From positions 53,167 to 69,733 of the forward strand of contig QAMI01000041.1 of the NCBI GenBank assembly GCA_003150395.1: DNA of 16,567 bases. Reading direction: 5' to 3'. The position numbers were made by a program, and so were the translations under genes. The notes under the pieces are model-generated. The model was not told the DNA's origin. It ran no database searches and saw only the letters and a program-made list of their open reading frames with translations. Within the stretch, counting starts at the first letter, position 1. Every line of letters begins with the position of its first letter. Shown piece after piece: positions 1 through 7,603 of this stretch. Origin of the DNA: Candidatus Gastranaerophilales bacterium. GTDB lineage: Bacteria > Cyanobacteriota > Vampirovibrionia > Gastranaerophilales > Gastranaerophilaceae.

Positions 1-15
1 AAACTAAAAGAAAAA

Positions 16-486
16 ATGGAAAAAACAGTTTCTGACGTTGCAACAGAAAATGCAACAAAAGGCTTCAAAGACAGTAAAAAATTAGCAGAACTTTCAAAAG
101 ATCTTAAAGAATTGGCAAACGCTCCAAAAGCTGAAGAGTTAAAAGCATTTGTTTCTAAACACGCTGAAACATTAGGCGTTGAAGCTGATAAAGTCGATGA
201 TTTCCTAAAAAAAGACATTACCGAGATTAAAGAGTTAGCAAAAAATGTAACTAAACCTTTAAAAGATAAAGAAAACGATTTAAAAGCCTTTATCAAAGAC
301 GGAAAGTTAAATCTTGAAGGCGCTGGCGATGCTGTTAAAAAAGCCGCTAAAGATACAAAACTCTGGGCAGGTGCAAAATGGGCAGCCGGAGTTGGATTGG
401 CTCTTGGTATAGCATCTTATATAGGCGCAAAGATGACAGCCCCTAAAGTTGCAAAAGAAGAAGAACAGCAGACACAAGCATCATAA
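16..486 (+). CDS. Amphipathic-helix protein with a C-terminal membrane segment, function unknown
   Basis: I do not recognise a named family. The 156-aa product is almost entirely Lys/Glu/Ala-rich and predicted helical over residues 1-115. A glycine/alanine-rich hydrophobic segment follows at about 117-141 (LWAGAKWAAGVGLALGIASY within it), then a short charged tail ending in Gln/Ala/Ser. The composition recalls apolipoprotein-like and YtxH-type envelope proteins, but here the membrane segment is C-terminal, suggesting a tail-anchored protein with its helical part in the cytoplasm. The start is uncertain: no clear Shine-Dalgarno precedes the ATG, and the frame stays open to base 1 (codons for KLKEK), so the true N-terminus may lie outside the window. 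It converges on the CorC-like gene and shares a terminator with it. Confidence 0.6.
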   Translation: MEKTVSDVATENATKGFKDSKKLAELSKDLKELANAPKAEELKAFVSKHAETLGVEADKVDDFLKKDITEIKELAKNVTKPLKDKENDLKAFIKDGKLNLEGAGDAVKKAAKDTKLWAGAKWAAGVGLALGIASYIGAKMTAPKVAKEEEQQTQAS

Positions 487-510
487 ACCATATTTTAATT
501 TCATAAAAAT

Positions 511-536
511 AACCGGTTTAAAATTTTAAACCGGTT
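511..536. terminator. Bidirectional intrinsic terminator (26-bp perfect palindrome)
   Basis: A perfect palindrome with arms starting AACCGGTTTAAA is followed by a T-rich run on both strands (TTATTTTTTA on plus, ATTTTTATG on minus). It lies between two convergent genes ending at 486 and 560, so it can terminate both. Confidence 0.85.
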
Positions 537-559
537 TATTTTTTATATTTTATATTTTA

Positions 560-1918
560 TTAATCTTTTGCAGCTTCTTCAGATTCTTTTGACTCTTCAA
601 CACCCTGGAAAATCTCAAGCTTGGTAATTCGTGCGCCTTCAACCTCTTTAACAATAAATGTTAAATTTTCAAAAGTTACAGTATCATTGACTTCTGCAAT
701 TCGGCCTAAGAGTTTAACAACAAGCCCGCCTATTGTTTCAATGTCTTCATCATCAATATTATCTTCTTTAATACCGAAAAACTCAGCCATTTCGTCTAAT
801 CTTACCATTGCATTCGCAACGTAATGATTGGGTTCAACTTCAACAATATCGCAAATTTCTTCTTCTTCATCAAACTCGTCCTGAACATCCCCGAATATTT
901 CTTCAAGAACATCCTCAACAGTAATCAAACCTGATGTGCCGCCAAATTCATCCACCACAATTGCCATCTGGCTTTTACGTCTTTTAAATTCCAGAACCAA
1001 TTTATCCATTGTAATAGTTTCCGGAACAAGCATAATTTCGCGTTCAAGCATTTTTAAAGGACAAACTTCATCATTGATTGAAAGCGAGAACAAATCCTTA
1101 ACATGAATCAAACCTGTAATATGGTCAATATCTTCATCATAAACAGGATACCTTGTATATTGATTTTCTGCCGCAAGTTTGCTTAATTCTTCAATACTCA
1201 TATCATTTGGAATACAAACCATATCCGTTCTTGGAACCATAACTTGTTTGGCTGTCAAATCCGAAAATTTAAAAGCATTATGGAGAATATTTTTCTCTGT
1301 TTCATTGAGCACACCACCATTATAGCTGGCATCAACAAGCATATTTAACTCTTCTGTTGAATGCACCAAAGATGATTTATGTTTATGCGGGACATGAAAA
1401 AGATTCAAAATAGAATTTCCAAATCCGTTCAACATCCATATAAACGGAGTAAATAAGAAGGAAATCCACTGCATTGGTCTTGCAATAACAAGAGAAGTCT
1501 GCTCAGGGTATTCAAGTGCAATTGATTTCGGAATAAGTTCACCGATTACAACATGCATAAAGGTAATCAACGCGAAAGAAGCAGAAACTGAAACTGTATG
1601 TGTTGCAATATTTTGGCTTATGCCCGGCAAAAACACAAAAAGCGGTTCTATAATTCTTGCTAAAGTACCTTCGCCAACCCAACCTAAGCCAATACTTGAA
1701 ATTGTTACACCAAGTTGAACTGCGGCGATAAATTTATCTAAATCTTTAATTGCTTCAAGTGCAATTTTAGCATTATGATTTCCTTCATTTACAAGTTGCT
1801 CAATTCGGGTTTTACGAACTTTCACCATTGCAAATTCCGATGCAACAAAAAAGCCGTTTGAAAATAGCAAAAAAACTATTACAAACAAATTAAATATTAA
1901 ACTGCCTGACTCTTCCAT
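560..1918 (-). CDS. CNNM-domain / CBS-pair / CorC-HlyC integral membrane protein
   Basis: The 452-aa protein has the full architecture of the hemolysin C/CorC (CNNM) family. A DUF21 transmembrane domain covers about residues 5-190, with the typical SNGFFVASEFAMVKVRKTRI start, the helix LGVTISSIGLGWVGEG and the segment VIGELIPKSIAL. Two CBS domains follow at about 215-340, including MVPRTDM, YPVYDED and the strong VVDEFGGTSGLITVEDVLEE motif. An acidic linker and the CorC_HlyC domain make up about 355-440. Family members act in the cytoplasmic membrane as Mg2+/Co2+ (or Na+/Mg2+) transporters or regulators; haemolysin names are historical. The ATG has a GAGGT about 12 nt upstream and its own promoter at 1952-1979, so it need not be co-transcribed with the metallophosphoesterase gene upstream. 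Family assignment is firm; the transported ion is not known. Confidence 0.93.
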   Translation of the reverse strand: MEESGSLIFNLFVIVFLLFSNGFFVASEFAMVKVRKTRIEQLVNEGNHNAKIALEAIKDLDKFIAAVQLGVTISSIGLGWVGEGTLARIIEPLFVFLPGISQNIATHTVSVSASFALITFMHVVIGELIPKSIALEYPEQTSLVIARPMQWISFLFTPFIWMLNGFGNSILNLFHVPHKHKSSLVHSTEELNMLVDASYNGGVLNETEKNILHNAFKFSDLTAKQVMVPRTDMVCIPNDMSIEELSKLAAENQYTRYPVYDEDIDHITGLIHVKDLFSLSINDEVCPLKMLEREIMLVPETITMDKLVLEFKRRKSQMAIVVDEFGGTSGLITVEDVLEEIFGDVQDEFDEEEEICDIVEVEPNHYVANAMVRLDEMAEFFGIKEDNIDDEDIETIGGLVVKLLGRIAEVNDTVTFENLTFIVKEVEGARITKLEIFQGVEESKESEEAAKD

Positions 1919-1951
1919 TAGTTAATTTTACCTCGATATCTCTATTGTTTA

Positions 1952-1979
1952 ATTATATAATATTATCTGAAAATTGCAA
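1952..1979 (-). promoter_or_regulatory. Sigma-70-type promoter of the CNNM/CorC gene
   Basis: On the minus strand TTGCAA (1979-1974) is separated by 16 bases from a perfect TATAAT (1957-1952). The predicted start is near 1945, giving a leader of roughly 27 nt. Confidence 0.6.
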
Positions 1980-1983
1980 GATG

Positions 1984-2796
1984 CTAGTTAACTCCAACAG
2001 ACTTAAGCTCTGTATATATCATAGGAGAAAATCCGGGAGTTGTAACAATATCAATTACCTTATAATAATTAGGAGCGACTATCAATGAAGGCGTTGATAT
2101 ATGATATATTCCGTCCTTCATTTGTTCTCCATTGAGGTGATAGTGACCCGAAACAATTGCAATTACATTGTTGTGTTTTTCTAAAACCTTGAAATATTTT
2201 TCAGGCTGATAAACCCTGTGAGACTTTCTTTCTTTAGGTTCAACAATCGGATAATGCTGTAAAATAACAACAGGGTATTTTTTATATTTGGATAACTGTT
2301 TGTCAAGCCAATCCAGAGTGCTTTCTCTGTAATAGCCGATGGAACCGGGAATAACTTCTTTGGCGCCGTCAAGAACTATAAAGACAAATCCATTTTTTTT
2401 AACGACATAGTTTGGACTTGAAGGTTTATAAAATATATTGTTGTCTTTAACAATTTTAATATAGTTAACTTTTGACATTCCGCCGTTTTTATAAACATCA
2501 TGGTCGCCAAAAGCTAAATAATAAGGAACGTTAAGCTTATTTACAATTCTGACGAATTCTACAAGATTTTCTTCGCGCGGCCGGTTAATATTATCACCAG
2601 TAAACATAACAAAAGCTACATCTTTAAGCTTATTAACCTGTTTTACAGCTTCTTCCAAAACTTCTTTTGAATAATCATTGTCCACAGCATAATGCGAATC
2701 TGTAATCTGGACAAACTTTATATCGCCTGCAAATGCCAGATTAACACAGAACAAACAATATAAAACAGCTAAAATTTTTATCAAAAAACCTTTCAT
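1984..2796 (-). CDS. Exported calcineurin-like metallophosphoesterase
   Basis: The 270-aa protein starts with a signal peptide (MKGFLIKILAVLYCLFCVNL, probable cut after AFA at about 23) and is then a single metallophosphoesterase domain. Metal-binding blocks appear in order: D33-S-H35, G67-D68, G97-D-H-D100, H181 in LQHYP, and G217-H-Y-H220. The third block is normally GNHD; here Asn98 is replaced by Asp, which is unusual because this residue is a metal ligand. The remaining ligands are intact, so activity is plausible. The protein probably hydrolyses phosphoesters outside the cytoplasmic membrane; the substrate is unknown. The start is fixed by an in-frame TAG immediately before the ATG. The AAGGAG sits 13 bases upstream, longer than usual. 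An extended -10 (TGATATAAT) lies in the gap shared with rqcP. Confidence 0.88.
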   Translation of the reverse strand: MKGFLIKILAVLYCLFCVNLAFAGDIKFVQITDSHYAVDNDYSKEVLEEAVKQVNKLKDVAFVMFTGDNINRPREENLVEFVRIVNKLNVPYYLAFGDHDVYKNGGMSKVNYIKIVKDNNIFYKPSSPNYVVKKNGFVFIVLDGAKEVIPGSIGYYRESTLDWLDKQLSKYKKYPVVILQHYPIVEPKERKSHRVYQPEKYFKVLEKHNNVIAIVSGHYHLNGEQMKDGIYHISTPSLIVAPNYYKVIDIVTTPGFSPMIYTELKSVGVN

Positions 2797-2885
2797 CTAA
2801 GAAAAAATACTCCTTATATTTTCCATATATGAATTATATCATGAAGAATTTGTATATGCTAATATTATGAACAAAGGAGAAATAA

Positions 2886-3131
2886 ATGAGATTAGATAAA
2901 TTTTTGAAAGTTTCAAGACTCATAAAAAGAAGAACAGTAGCAAACGAAGTTTCAGATATGGGACGGGTTTTTGTAAACAACAACCCTGCAAAACCTTCAA
3001 AGCAGCTTAAAGAAGGAGACATTATCGAAATTGAATATGCAAACAGAACTGTTCGTGTAAAAATCTTAAAAATTCCGCAGAATAACGTCAGCGTTCAGGA
3101 AGCACCGACTTTATACGAAACTTTGGAATAA
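2886..3131 (+). CDS. rqcP: S4-domain RNA-binding protein RqcP (YabO-like)
   Basis: The 81-aa protein is a near full-length match in style and size to the RqcP/YabO family. The S4 core MRLDKFLKVSRLIKRRTVA is at the N-terminus, followed by DMGRVFVNNNPAKPSKQLKEGD and a short C-terminal strand region ending PTLYETLE. RqcP binds the obstructed 50S subunit with RqcH and drives addition of alanine tails to nascent chains stalled in the ribosome (bacterial ribosome-associated quality control). A strong AAAGGAG lies seven bases before the ATG. It is divergent from the metallophosphoesterase and followed by the TPR gene, which has its own promoter. The related 30S-binding heat-shock protein Hsp15 also has an S4 domain but is longer with a basic tail, so RqcP fits better. 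Confidence 0.88.
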   Translation: MRLDKFLKVSRLIKRRTVANEVSDMGRVFVNNNPAKPSKQLKEGDIIEIEYANRTVRVKILKIPQNNVSVQEAPTLYETLE

Positions 3132-3158
3132 TATTTCCGCATGCCCTTTGAAAAAGCC

Positions 3159-3188
3159 TTGACATTGCTTGAAAAAACCTTAAATAAT
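3159..3188 (+). promoter_or_regulatory. Promoter of the TPR gene
   Basis: A perfect -35 TTGACA (3159-3164) is followed after 18 bases by AATAAT (3183-3188). The predicted start near 3195 gives a leader of about 110 nt that begins almost directly with the hairpin at 3198-3217. Confidence 0.55.
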
Positions 3189-3197
3189 CTGTGAATA

Positions 3198-3271
3198 TAT
3201 CATACGAAAGTATGATAACAATATGTGTAATTCAGGTTATAGTAAGTATGTCGCATTGTTTATAGAATGCG
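3198..3271 (+). other. Structured 5' leader: two hairpins before the TPR gene
   Basis: The first hairpin has an 8-bp perfect stem, TATCATAC (3198-3205) with GTATGATA (3210-3217), closed by a GAAA tetraloop (3206-3209), a very stable GNRA cap. The second pairs CGCATT (3252-3257) with AATGCG (3266-3271) around an 8-nt loop. No U-tract follows either, so they are not terminators. A 5'-terminal stem could protect the mRNA. The start codon has only a distant GAGG (3287-3290, 16 nt away), so the leader may also influence translation. Confidence 0.5.
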
Positions 3272-3306
3272 CAAAGTCAGATTAGTGAGGTATTGTAAAA
3301 ACCGGT

Positions 3307-4842
3307 ATGGCGTTAAATTTAAATAATATTTACCAGCGCCCATATATAGTAAAAGACGGAAGAAGCCTTGTAAAGAAAAAACAAGACGAGGATTCTAAAA
3401 AGTCAGCGGTTCAGCTTGAACAGGAGGAACGTGCAGGAAATCAATCACGCAGCCGCGGCTTACAATACGTTGAACAAAATTCTGCAAACTATTCGACAGT
3501 AACGCCGGCTCAATCACAAAGAGCACAGCAATTATACGGTCAATATTCAAAAAACGTAACAGGAACAAAAGCACCACAGTACTCCCAACCTGTATCAACT
3601 GAAGCTCCTGAATACAAAACCCGTTCAGCTTCAATTAATATTGCACAAATCTTAAAAGATTTTAAAAATACATCAATCGCAATCGGCACACCCGAAGATT
3701 TAAGTGTTGAAATAAACAATAGAATAAATTTAATTAAGGCAGAAGTTTCAAAAGAAAATCCTGATACCGGACTTGTAAAATCTGACTTAATGAATGCCTC
3801 AAGACGTCTTGACAGATACATCTCACAAACACTTAACAAAGATTCAAAAGTAGTTGAGAACTGGGTAAGCGCTTTATTTTTGCAGGATATTGATTTCAGC
3901 TACAATGAAAACAATATTAACCCGCAGTTTCTCGTAAAATTTCCGGAAGGTTCAACAGAGCAGACGAAAAAAGCCGAAACAACTCCGGAAAATGTTACGG
4001 AAATGGAAGTTTCCAGCGGAGTTGTCCAGTCTGCAGAAGTTGATGCACAAGAGCAACAGCCGCAGCAAACAAAAGTTTACGTTCCGCAGGATAAGGAACT
4101 AAAAGCCTTGTTTTTGCAGTCAAAAAGACTGGCCTACGCAAATGAGCCGCAAAAAGCTATTGCAAATTTTCAAAAAGCTTTAGAACGCGCTGAAGAACTA
4201 GGTGACACCGAAACCGGTGCAAAAATTTATTTTGAAGTCGGAAAAATATATGACGACCACGACTATTACGCGCAGGCTCTAAAAAGTTACAACAAATCTC
4301 TGGAACAAACAACAGATAATAATGTCCGAACAAAAGCTCACTATTCAATGGCGCAGATTTATGATGATGTAAACCAGATAAAACCGGCGCTTGATCATTA
4401 TTACAGTTCGGTAGCCTACGGCGGTGAGGCTGAAAATATTGCAGCCCAGTCAACATCACTAACTAAAATGGGCAACATTTATACTGATATGTATGAACAA
4501 GACGCACTTGATTATCTGACAGTTGCAGACGATTTGGCAGCCGAAACTGACAATAACAAAGTTAAAGGCTATGTTTCTTCCAGTCTTGCAAAGGCCTATG
4601 ATAAATTCGGAGAGCCTCAGGAAGCGTTGAAATCATATTCAAAAGCTGTAAAACATTATTCCGATGCGAATTCGCCCTTAAAAGCAGCCCAAAGCTATAT
4701 GGACGCCGCTGAAATTATGCTGGATTACAATTGCAAAAACAAAGCCCGCGGACTTCTGCAAAAAGCCCGCACAAGTGCACTTCAGGCATCAAATCACGAT
4801 TTAATCAGTAAAATTGATGAAAAACTCTCCGGACTTGCTTAA
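3307..4842 (+). CDS. Tetratricopeptide-repeat protein
   Basis: The 511-aa protein has no signal peptide. Residues 1-100 are polar, Gln/Ser/Lys-rich and probably disordered. Residues about 100-215 form a mixed helical region, and a second Gln/Glu-rich linker spans about 217-260. From about 262 to 505 there are six or so tandem TPR-like helical pairs, with recognisable helices such as AIANFQKALERAEELGD, ALKSYNKSLEQ, ALDHYYSSVAYGG and ALKSYSKAVKHYSDA. TPR arrays are protein-interaction scaffolds, so a role in assembling a cytoplasmic complex is likely but the partner is unknown. The Shine-Dalgarno is poor (GAGG 16 bases upstream) and no better in-frame start exists. The gene has its own promoter and a structured leader. 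Confidence 0.8.
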   Translation: MALNLNNIYQRPYIVKDGRSLVKKKQDEDSKKSAVQLEQEERAGNQSRSRGLQYVEQNSANYSTVTPAQSQRAQQLYGQYSKNVTGTKAPQYSQPVSTEAPEYKTRSASINIAQILKDFKNTSIAIGTPEDLSVEINNRINLIKAEVSKENPDTGLVKSDLMNASRRLDRYISQTLNKDSKVVENWVSALFLQDIDFSYNENNINPQFLVKFPEGSTEQTKKAETTPENVTEMEVSSGVVQSAEVDAQEQQPQQTKVYVPQDKELKALFLQSKRLAYANEPQKAIANFQKALERAEELGDTETGAKIYFEVGKIYDDHDYYAQALKSYNKSLEQTTDNNVRTKAHYSMAQIYDDVNQIKPALDHYYSSVAYGGEAENIAAQSTSLTKMGNIYTDMYEQDALDYLTVADDLAAETDNNKVKGYVSSSLAKAYDKFGEPQEALKSYSKAVKHYSDANSPLKAAQSYMDAAEIMLDYNCKNKARGLLQKARTSALQASNHDLISKIDEKLSGLA

Positions 4843-4939
4843 TAATTACATTCTAATACGTTATTTTTGAACTGGCAAAAATGATTAATCATCTTTTCTC
4901 AGCACTTGTACTAAAGCGTTTCCAAATTACTGGACCTGG

Positions 4940-5732
4940 TTACCAAGGATAATCGTCTTTGATTTCCCAGTTGTCATAGAATATCAAGGCACCGCAATTC
5001 AATCTTTTATTTTTATCTATATTTTTATTGCATGCATATTTTGAGCTGTTTTTCATTCCTTCACGAGTCTTTCCGCCCCAGTTGAAAAATGTGAGGTTTG
5101 CATTTCCTTTATCAAACATGAGTATAAAATCTTCGCGGGAATAATCACGGCTTTCATGAAGAAGTGGCTGAACATTGCCTTTTGCCGAAACGATTATATA
5201 TAAACTAGTTATAGAGATAGGATTGCATGTAGAAGCTGTACAGCCGTCAAGGACAAACAACAAGGTTGTTCCATTTTTTAATCTCGCAGCATAATAGTGA
5301 TTATACTGCCCAGGCTGTTTAGTATTTTTGGTATCTAAGCTTAAATATGGTAACAAATAAGTTTCGACTACTCTTGTAAGGTTTGACTTACTATTATCTG
5401 CTCCCCAATCCCATTCTTTCGGATTTCCATGTTCCTGCATCGACATTTGGAATGCATTTGCAATAACTGAATAAGTATGTTTCATCTGGTTTACGTGAAC
5501 TGTTTTCTGCCATTTGGCAATCAGTGCAGGAAGCGTCATTGCAGAAACAATACTTATAATGCCAAGGGTTAAAAGAGTTTCTGCTAAAGTAAAACCTTTT
5601 GTATTCTTGGCATTATTTGAAATTATTATATTATTGAAAAAATGTATTAGGTTTAATAAAAAACCTTTCAGGAGGTTATTTTGCGGTGCCCCCCCCCCCC
5701 TGAAAACTTGTCATAGCATATGTTTTAGACAT
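4940..5732 (-). CDS. Prepilin A (type IV/type II pseudopilin-like), frame broken at a G12 tract
   Basis: The body of the protein reads open from 5711 to 4940. It contains a class III prepilin site K-G|FTLAETLLTLG followed by the hydrophobic helix IISIVSAMTLPALIA, and a C-terminal domain ending CGALIFYDNWEIKDDYPW. The only good start is ATG at 5732 with GGAGG five bases upstream. It reads MSKTYAMTSFQ into twelve Gs (5700-5689) and then stops after 18 aa. Removing one G joins it to the prepilin frame, giving 263 aa with a 46-aa leader and a 217-aa mature pilin. Without that start, the first in-frame ATG (5539) would lose the processing site. The leader also carries a 69-base in-frame segment between two KGF copies that prepilin B lacks. 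The gene follows the 63-aa gene by 22 bases. It is expected in a surface pilus or secretion pseudopilus; it may be phase-OFF, slippage-decoded, or a sequencing artefact. Confidence 0.8.
5689..5700 (-). repeat. G12 homopolymer (C12 on plus) in the prepilin A leader
   Basis: Twelve consecutive C on the plus strand give CA-G12-C on the coding strand. In this AT-rich region such a run is not expected by chance, and two others of identical length occur in the window. Reading frame is restored with 11 or 14 Gs. Confidence 0.95.
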
Positions 5733-5754
5733 TCTAACCTCCATAATATATTTT

Positions 5755-5946
5755 CTAATTCTTTTTCACATCTTCTTTAATGATAATAAGATTGTTTGCA
5801 ATTTTCATCGCGCAAGTTGGAAGTACAACATGGTTAAGCCCGTCTGCAATACTCAAAATGCTTCCCGCTTTAAGCGTAACATCCTCACCTTTGTACTGGA
5901 AAATGTAATCTGTGTCTCTGTCTGAACGTATTGTAATTTTGTCCAT
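5755..5946 (-). CDS. Small protein of unknown function (63 aa)
   Basis: I do not recognise the family. The product begins MDKITIRSDRDTDYIFQYKG and has an alternating hydrophobic/polar pattern suggesting a small beta-rich domain, with one Cys and no membrane segment. An ATG five codons further upstream (5961) is rejected as the start because its own codons, ATG AGG GGA, form the Shine-Dalgarno (GAGGGG) correctly spaced for the ATG at 5946. A promoter with an extended -10 lies just upstream. The gene ends 22 bases before the start of prepilin A, so the two are likely co-transcribed, but no functional link can be seen in the sequence. Confidence 0.6.
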   Translation of the reverse strand: MDKITIRSDRDTDYIFQYKGEDVTLKAGSILSIADGLNHVVLPTCAMKIANNLIIIKEDVKKN

Positions 5947-5980
5947 AAAAATTCCCCTCATAATCGGTTAACAATTGCGT

Positions 5981-6009
5981 ATTATATCACAATTCAGGAA
6001 ATAAAGCAA
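5981..6009 (-). promoter_or_regulatory. Promoter for the 63-aa gene and probably prepilin A
   Basis: Minus strand: TTGCTT (6009-6004), 17-base spacer, then an extended -10 TGATATAAT with TATAAT at 5986-5981. The predicted start is near 5974. Confidence 0.55.
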
Positions 6010-6012
6010 GTG

Positions 6013-6360
6013 CTACTGTTCTAAACCCTTTTCCTGTCTGATTCCTAAGGTATTATAGAAAAGACCTTCTGCCATTACTTCCTCATACAAATCCTCGTCC
6101 TTTTTAAAATCCTCCATTGTATAAGGATATAAATCAATACAAACATCAAGTTCTGTTTCGATTTTACCGATTACCGGCCAGATTTGCTCGCGTTTTGACT
6201 TGTCCTCTATATCAAAAATAGCAACTAATTCAATATCTTCATCATCATGGTCTTTCCCGTCAAGGTAGGCGCCAAAAAGATATAGCCCTTTATAGTCATC
6301 AAATTTCTTTCTTAAGGCATTTGATAACTTTTTGATTACATCATTAAGTTTTTCAGACAT
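6013..6360 (-). CDS. MNT-like nucleotidyltransferase-fold protein with degenerate active site
   Basis: From the ATG at 6360 the product is 115 aa and matches the minimal nucleotidyltransferase (polymerase-beta-like) layout. The helix-turn block is LFGAYLDGKDHDDEDIELVA (28-47), the third acidic strand is VCIDLYPY (D76), and a C-terminal helix reads EVMAEGLFYN. In active members the block is GS...SDIDL; here Ser is Ala31 and the second Asp is Glu44, while Asp42 and Asp76 remain. The enzyme may therefore be inactive or altered. The start is chosen because the ATG overlaps the hisS stop by 8 bases (ATG TCTGA arrangement) with GGAG 11 bases upstream, a translational-coupling layout. An upstream in-frame ATG would lie well inside hisS. 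Members of this fold occur in MNT/HEPN toxin-antitoxin pairs, but no HEPN partner is adjacent. Confidence 0.7.
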   Translation of the reverse strand: MSEKLNDVIKKLSNALRKKFDDYKGLYLFGAYLDGKDHDDEDIELVAIFDIEDKSKREQIWPVIGKIETELDVCIDLYPYTMEDFKKDEDLYEEVMAEGLFYNTLGIRQEKGLEQ

Positions 6361-7597
6361 TTTTAAATTCACTCCATAAATTTGACCTTTCAACCTGCTC
6401 TTGATGAGCTGTAGAAAGATTTTTAACAGAAACCATATTATTTTTTATTTCATCTTCACCCAATATGAATGCATATTGAGCAATTTTTGATGCTTTTTCG
6501 AGCTGTTTTGTGAATTTTTTATTCTGTAGGTCGAACTCAACTTTTAAACCTGCATTTCGCAATTCTTCCGCAAGTTTAAAGGCCTCAGCCGGTGAATTTG
6601 AAACGATATATCCGTCAAGTTTTTGAGGTTCAATTGCCGGAATTAGAGAAATAAGCCTTTCCATACCCATTGCCCAGCCGACAGCAGGAGTATCTTCCCC
6701 GCCGAGGTTTCTGACTAAACTATCATAACGGCCTCCTCCGCAAACTGCATTTTGAGAACCTAAGTTATTGGATTTAATTTCAAAAACTGTTCTGTTATAA
6801 TAATCAAGTCCTCTTACTAAAAGCTTGTTTTCAATGTATTTGACCCCGAGCTCGTCAAGATATGATTTTAATTTTGAATAGTGTTCTGCGCAATCTTTAC
6901 AAATAAAATCTGATAAAATAACCGATTTTATTTCCGGTTTTTCAAATATTTCTTTACAGCTTTCAACTTTGCAATCGAGAAGTCTTAAAGGATTTTTTTC
7001 ATATCGATTCCGGCAATCCTCGCAAAGATTGTTGAATTCAGGTTTCAAGATATCTTTAATTCTTTTTTTGTAGGCTTCACGGCATTCAGGGCAGCCAAGT
7101 GAATTTATTTCGACTTCCAAATCATTAAGTCCTAGTGACTTCAAATAGTCAACGGCCAGAAGAATAGCTTCTGCATCTGCTGCGGGTTCTTTCACTCCGA
7201 ACATTTCAACGCCGACCTGATGAAACTGCCGCTGACGTCCTGCCTGCGGGCGCTCGTAGCGAAACATCGGACCTTTATACCAGAGTTTTACCGGTGCTGA
7301 AAGGCGGCTCATCCCGTTTTCAATAAATGAACGCACTACACCTGCTGTATTTTCCGGACGAAGAGTAAGCGAACGTTCGCTTTTTTCAAACGTATACATT
7401 TCCTTGTTTACAATGTCTGTTGTGTCGCCGACTCCACGTGCGAATAGTTCTGTAACTTCAAAAATCGGGGTTCTTATTTCTTTGTAACCGTATTTTGAAA
7501 AAATCTCAAGCGCATTTTTCTCGAGCAAATGCCACATTGGTGCATCTTGCGGAAGTATATCTTTGGTTCCTTTTACAACGTTTAAAATCTTAGCCAT
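6353..7597 (-). CDS. hisS: Histidyl-tRNA synthetase
   Basis: Class II aminoacyl-tRNA synthetase that charges tRNA-His. The 414-aa product has all expected motifs: MAKILNVVKGTKDILP at the start, SLTLRPENTAGVVRS (76-90), motif 2 LWYKGPMFRYERPQAGRQRQ (105-124), the histidine-binding RGLDYYNRTVFEI (262-274), GGGRYDSLV (287-295) and motif 3 AVGWAMGMERL (305-315). An anticodon-binding domain is C-terminal. The middle domain carries CxxC pairs at 169/172, 192/195 and 233/236 plus C209 and C214, as in zinc-knuckle-bearing bacterial HisRS. The frame is open for 35 codons upstream of this ATG, but the family start is here and a perfect promoter lies in that upstream stretch, ending six bases before the ATG. 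There is no Shine-Dalgarno; the mRNA is probably leaderless. Confidence 0.96.
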   Translation of the reverse strand: MAKILNVVKGTKDILPQDAPMWHLLEKNALEIFSKYGYKEIRTPIFEVTELFARGVGDTTDIVNKEMYTFEKSERSLTLRPENTAGVVRSFIENGMSRLSAPVKLWYKGPMFRYERPQAGRQRQFHQVGVEMFGVKEPAADAEAILLAVDYLKSLGLNDLEVEINSLGCPECREAYKKRIKDILKPEFNNLCEDCRNRYEKNPLRLLDCKVESCKEIFEKPEIKSVILSDFICKDCAEHYSKLKSYLDELGVKYIENKLLVRGLDYYNRTVFEIKSNNLGSQNAVCGGGRYDSLVRNLGGEDTPAVGWAMGMERLISLIPAIEPQKLDGYIVSNSPAEAFKLAEELRNAGLKVEFDLQNKKFTKQLEKASKIAQYAFILGEDEIKNNMVSVKNLSTAHQEQVERSNLWSEFKNV

Positions 7598-7603
7598 AAA
7601 GAA

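Noticed and set aside
4881..4892. 12-bp perfect palindrome ATGATTAATCAT between the TPR gene and prepilin A, as an operator or terminator
   Set aside because: Low-complexity AT sequence, no U-tract of note, and no regulator that would match; too common by chance in this composition.
5537..5539. ATG at 5539 as the true start of prepilin A
   Set aside because: It lies inside the hydrophobic helix after the processing site, so a pilin starting there would lack its export signal.
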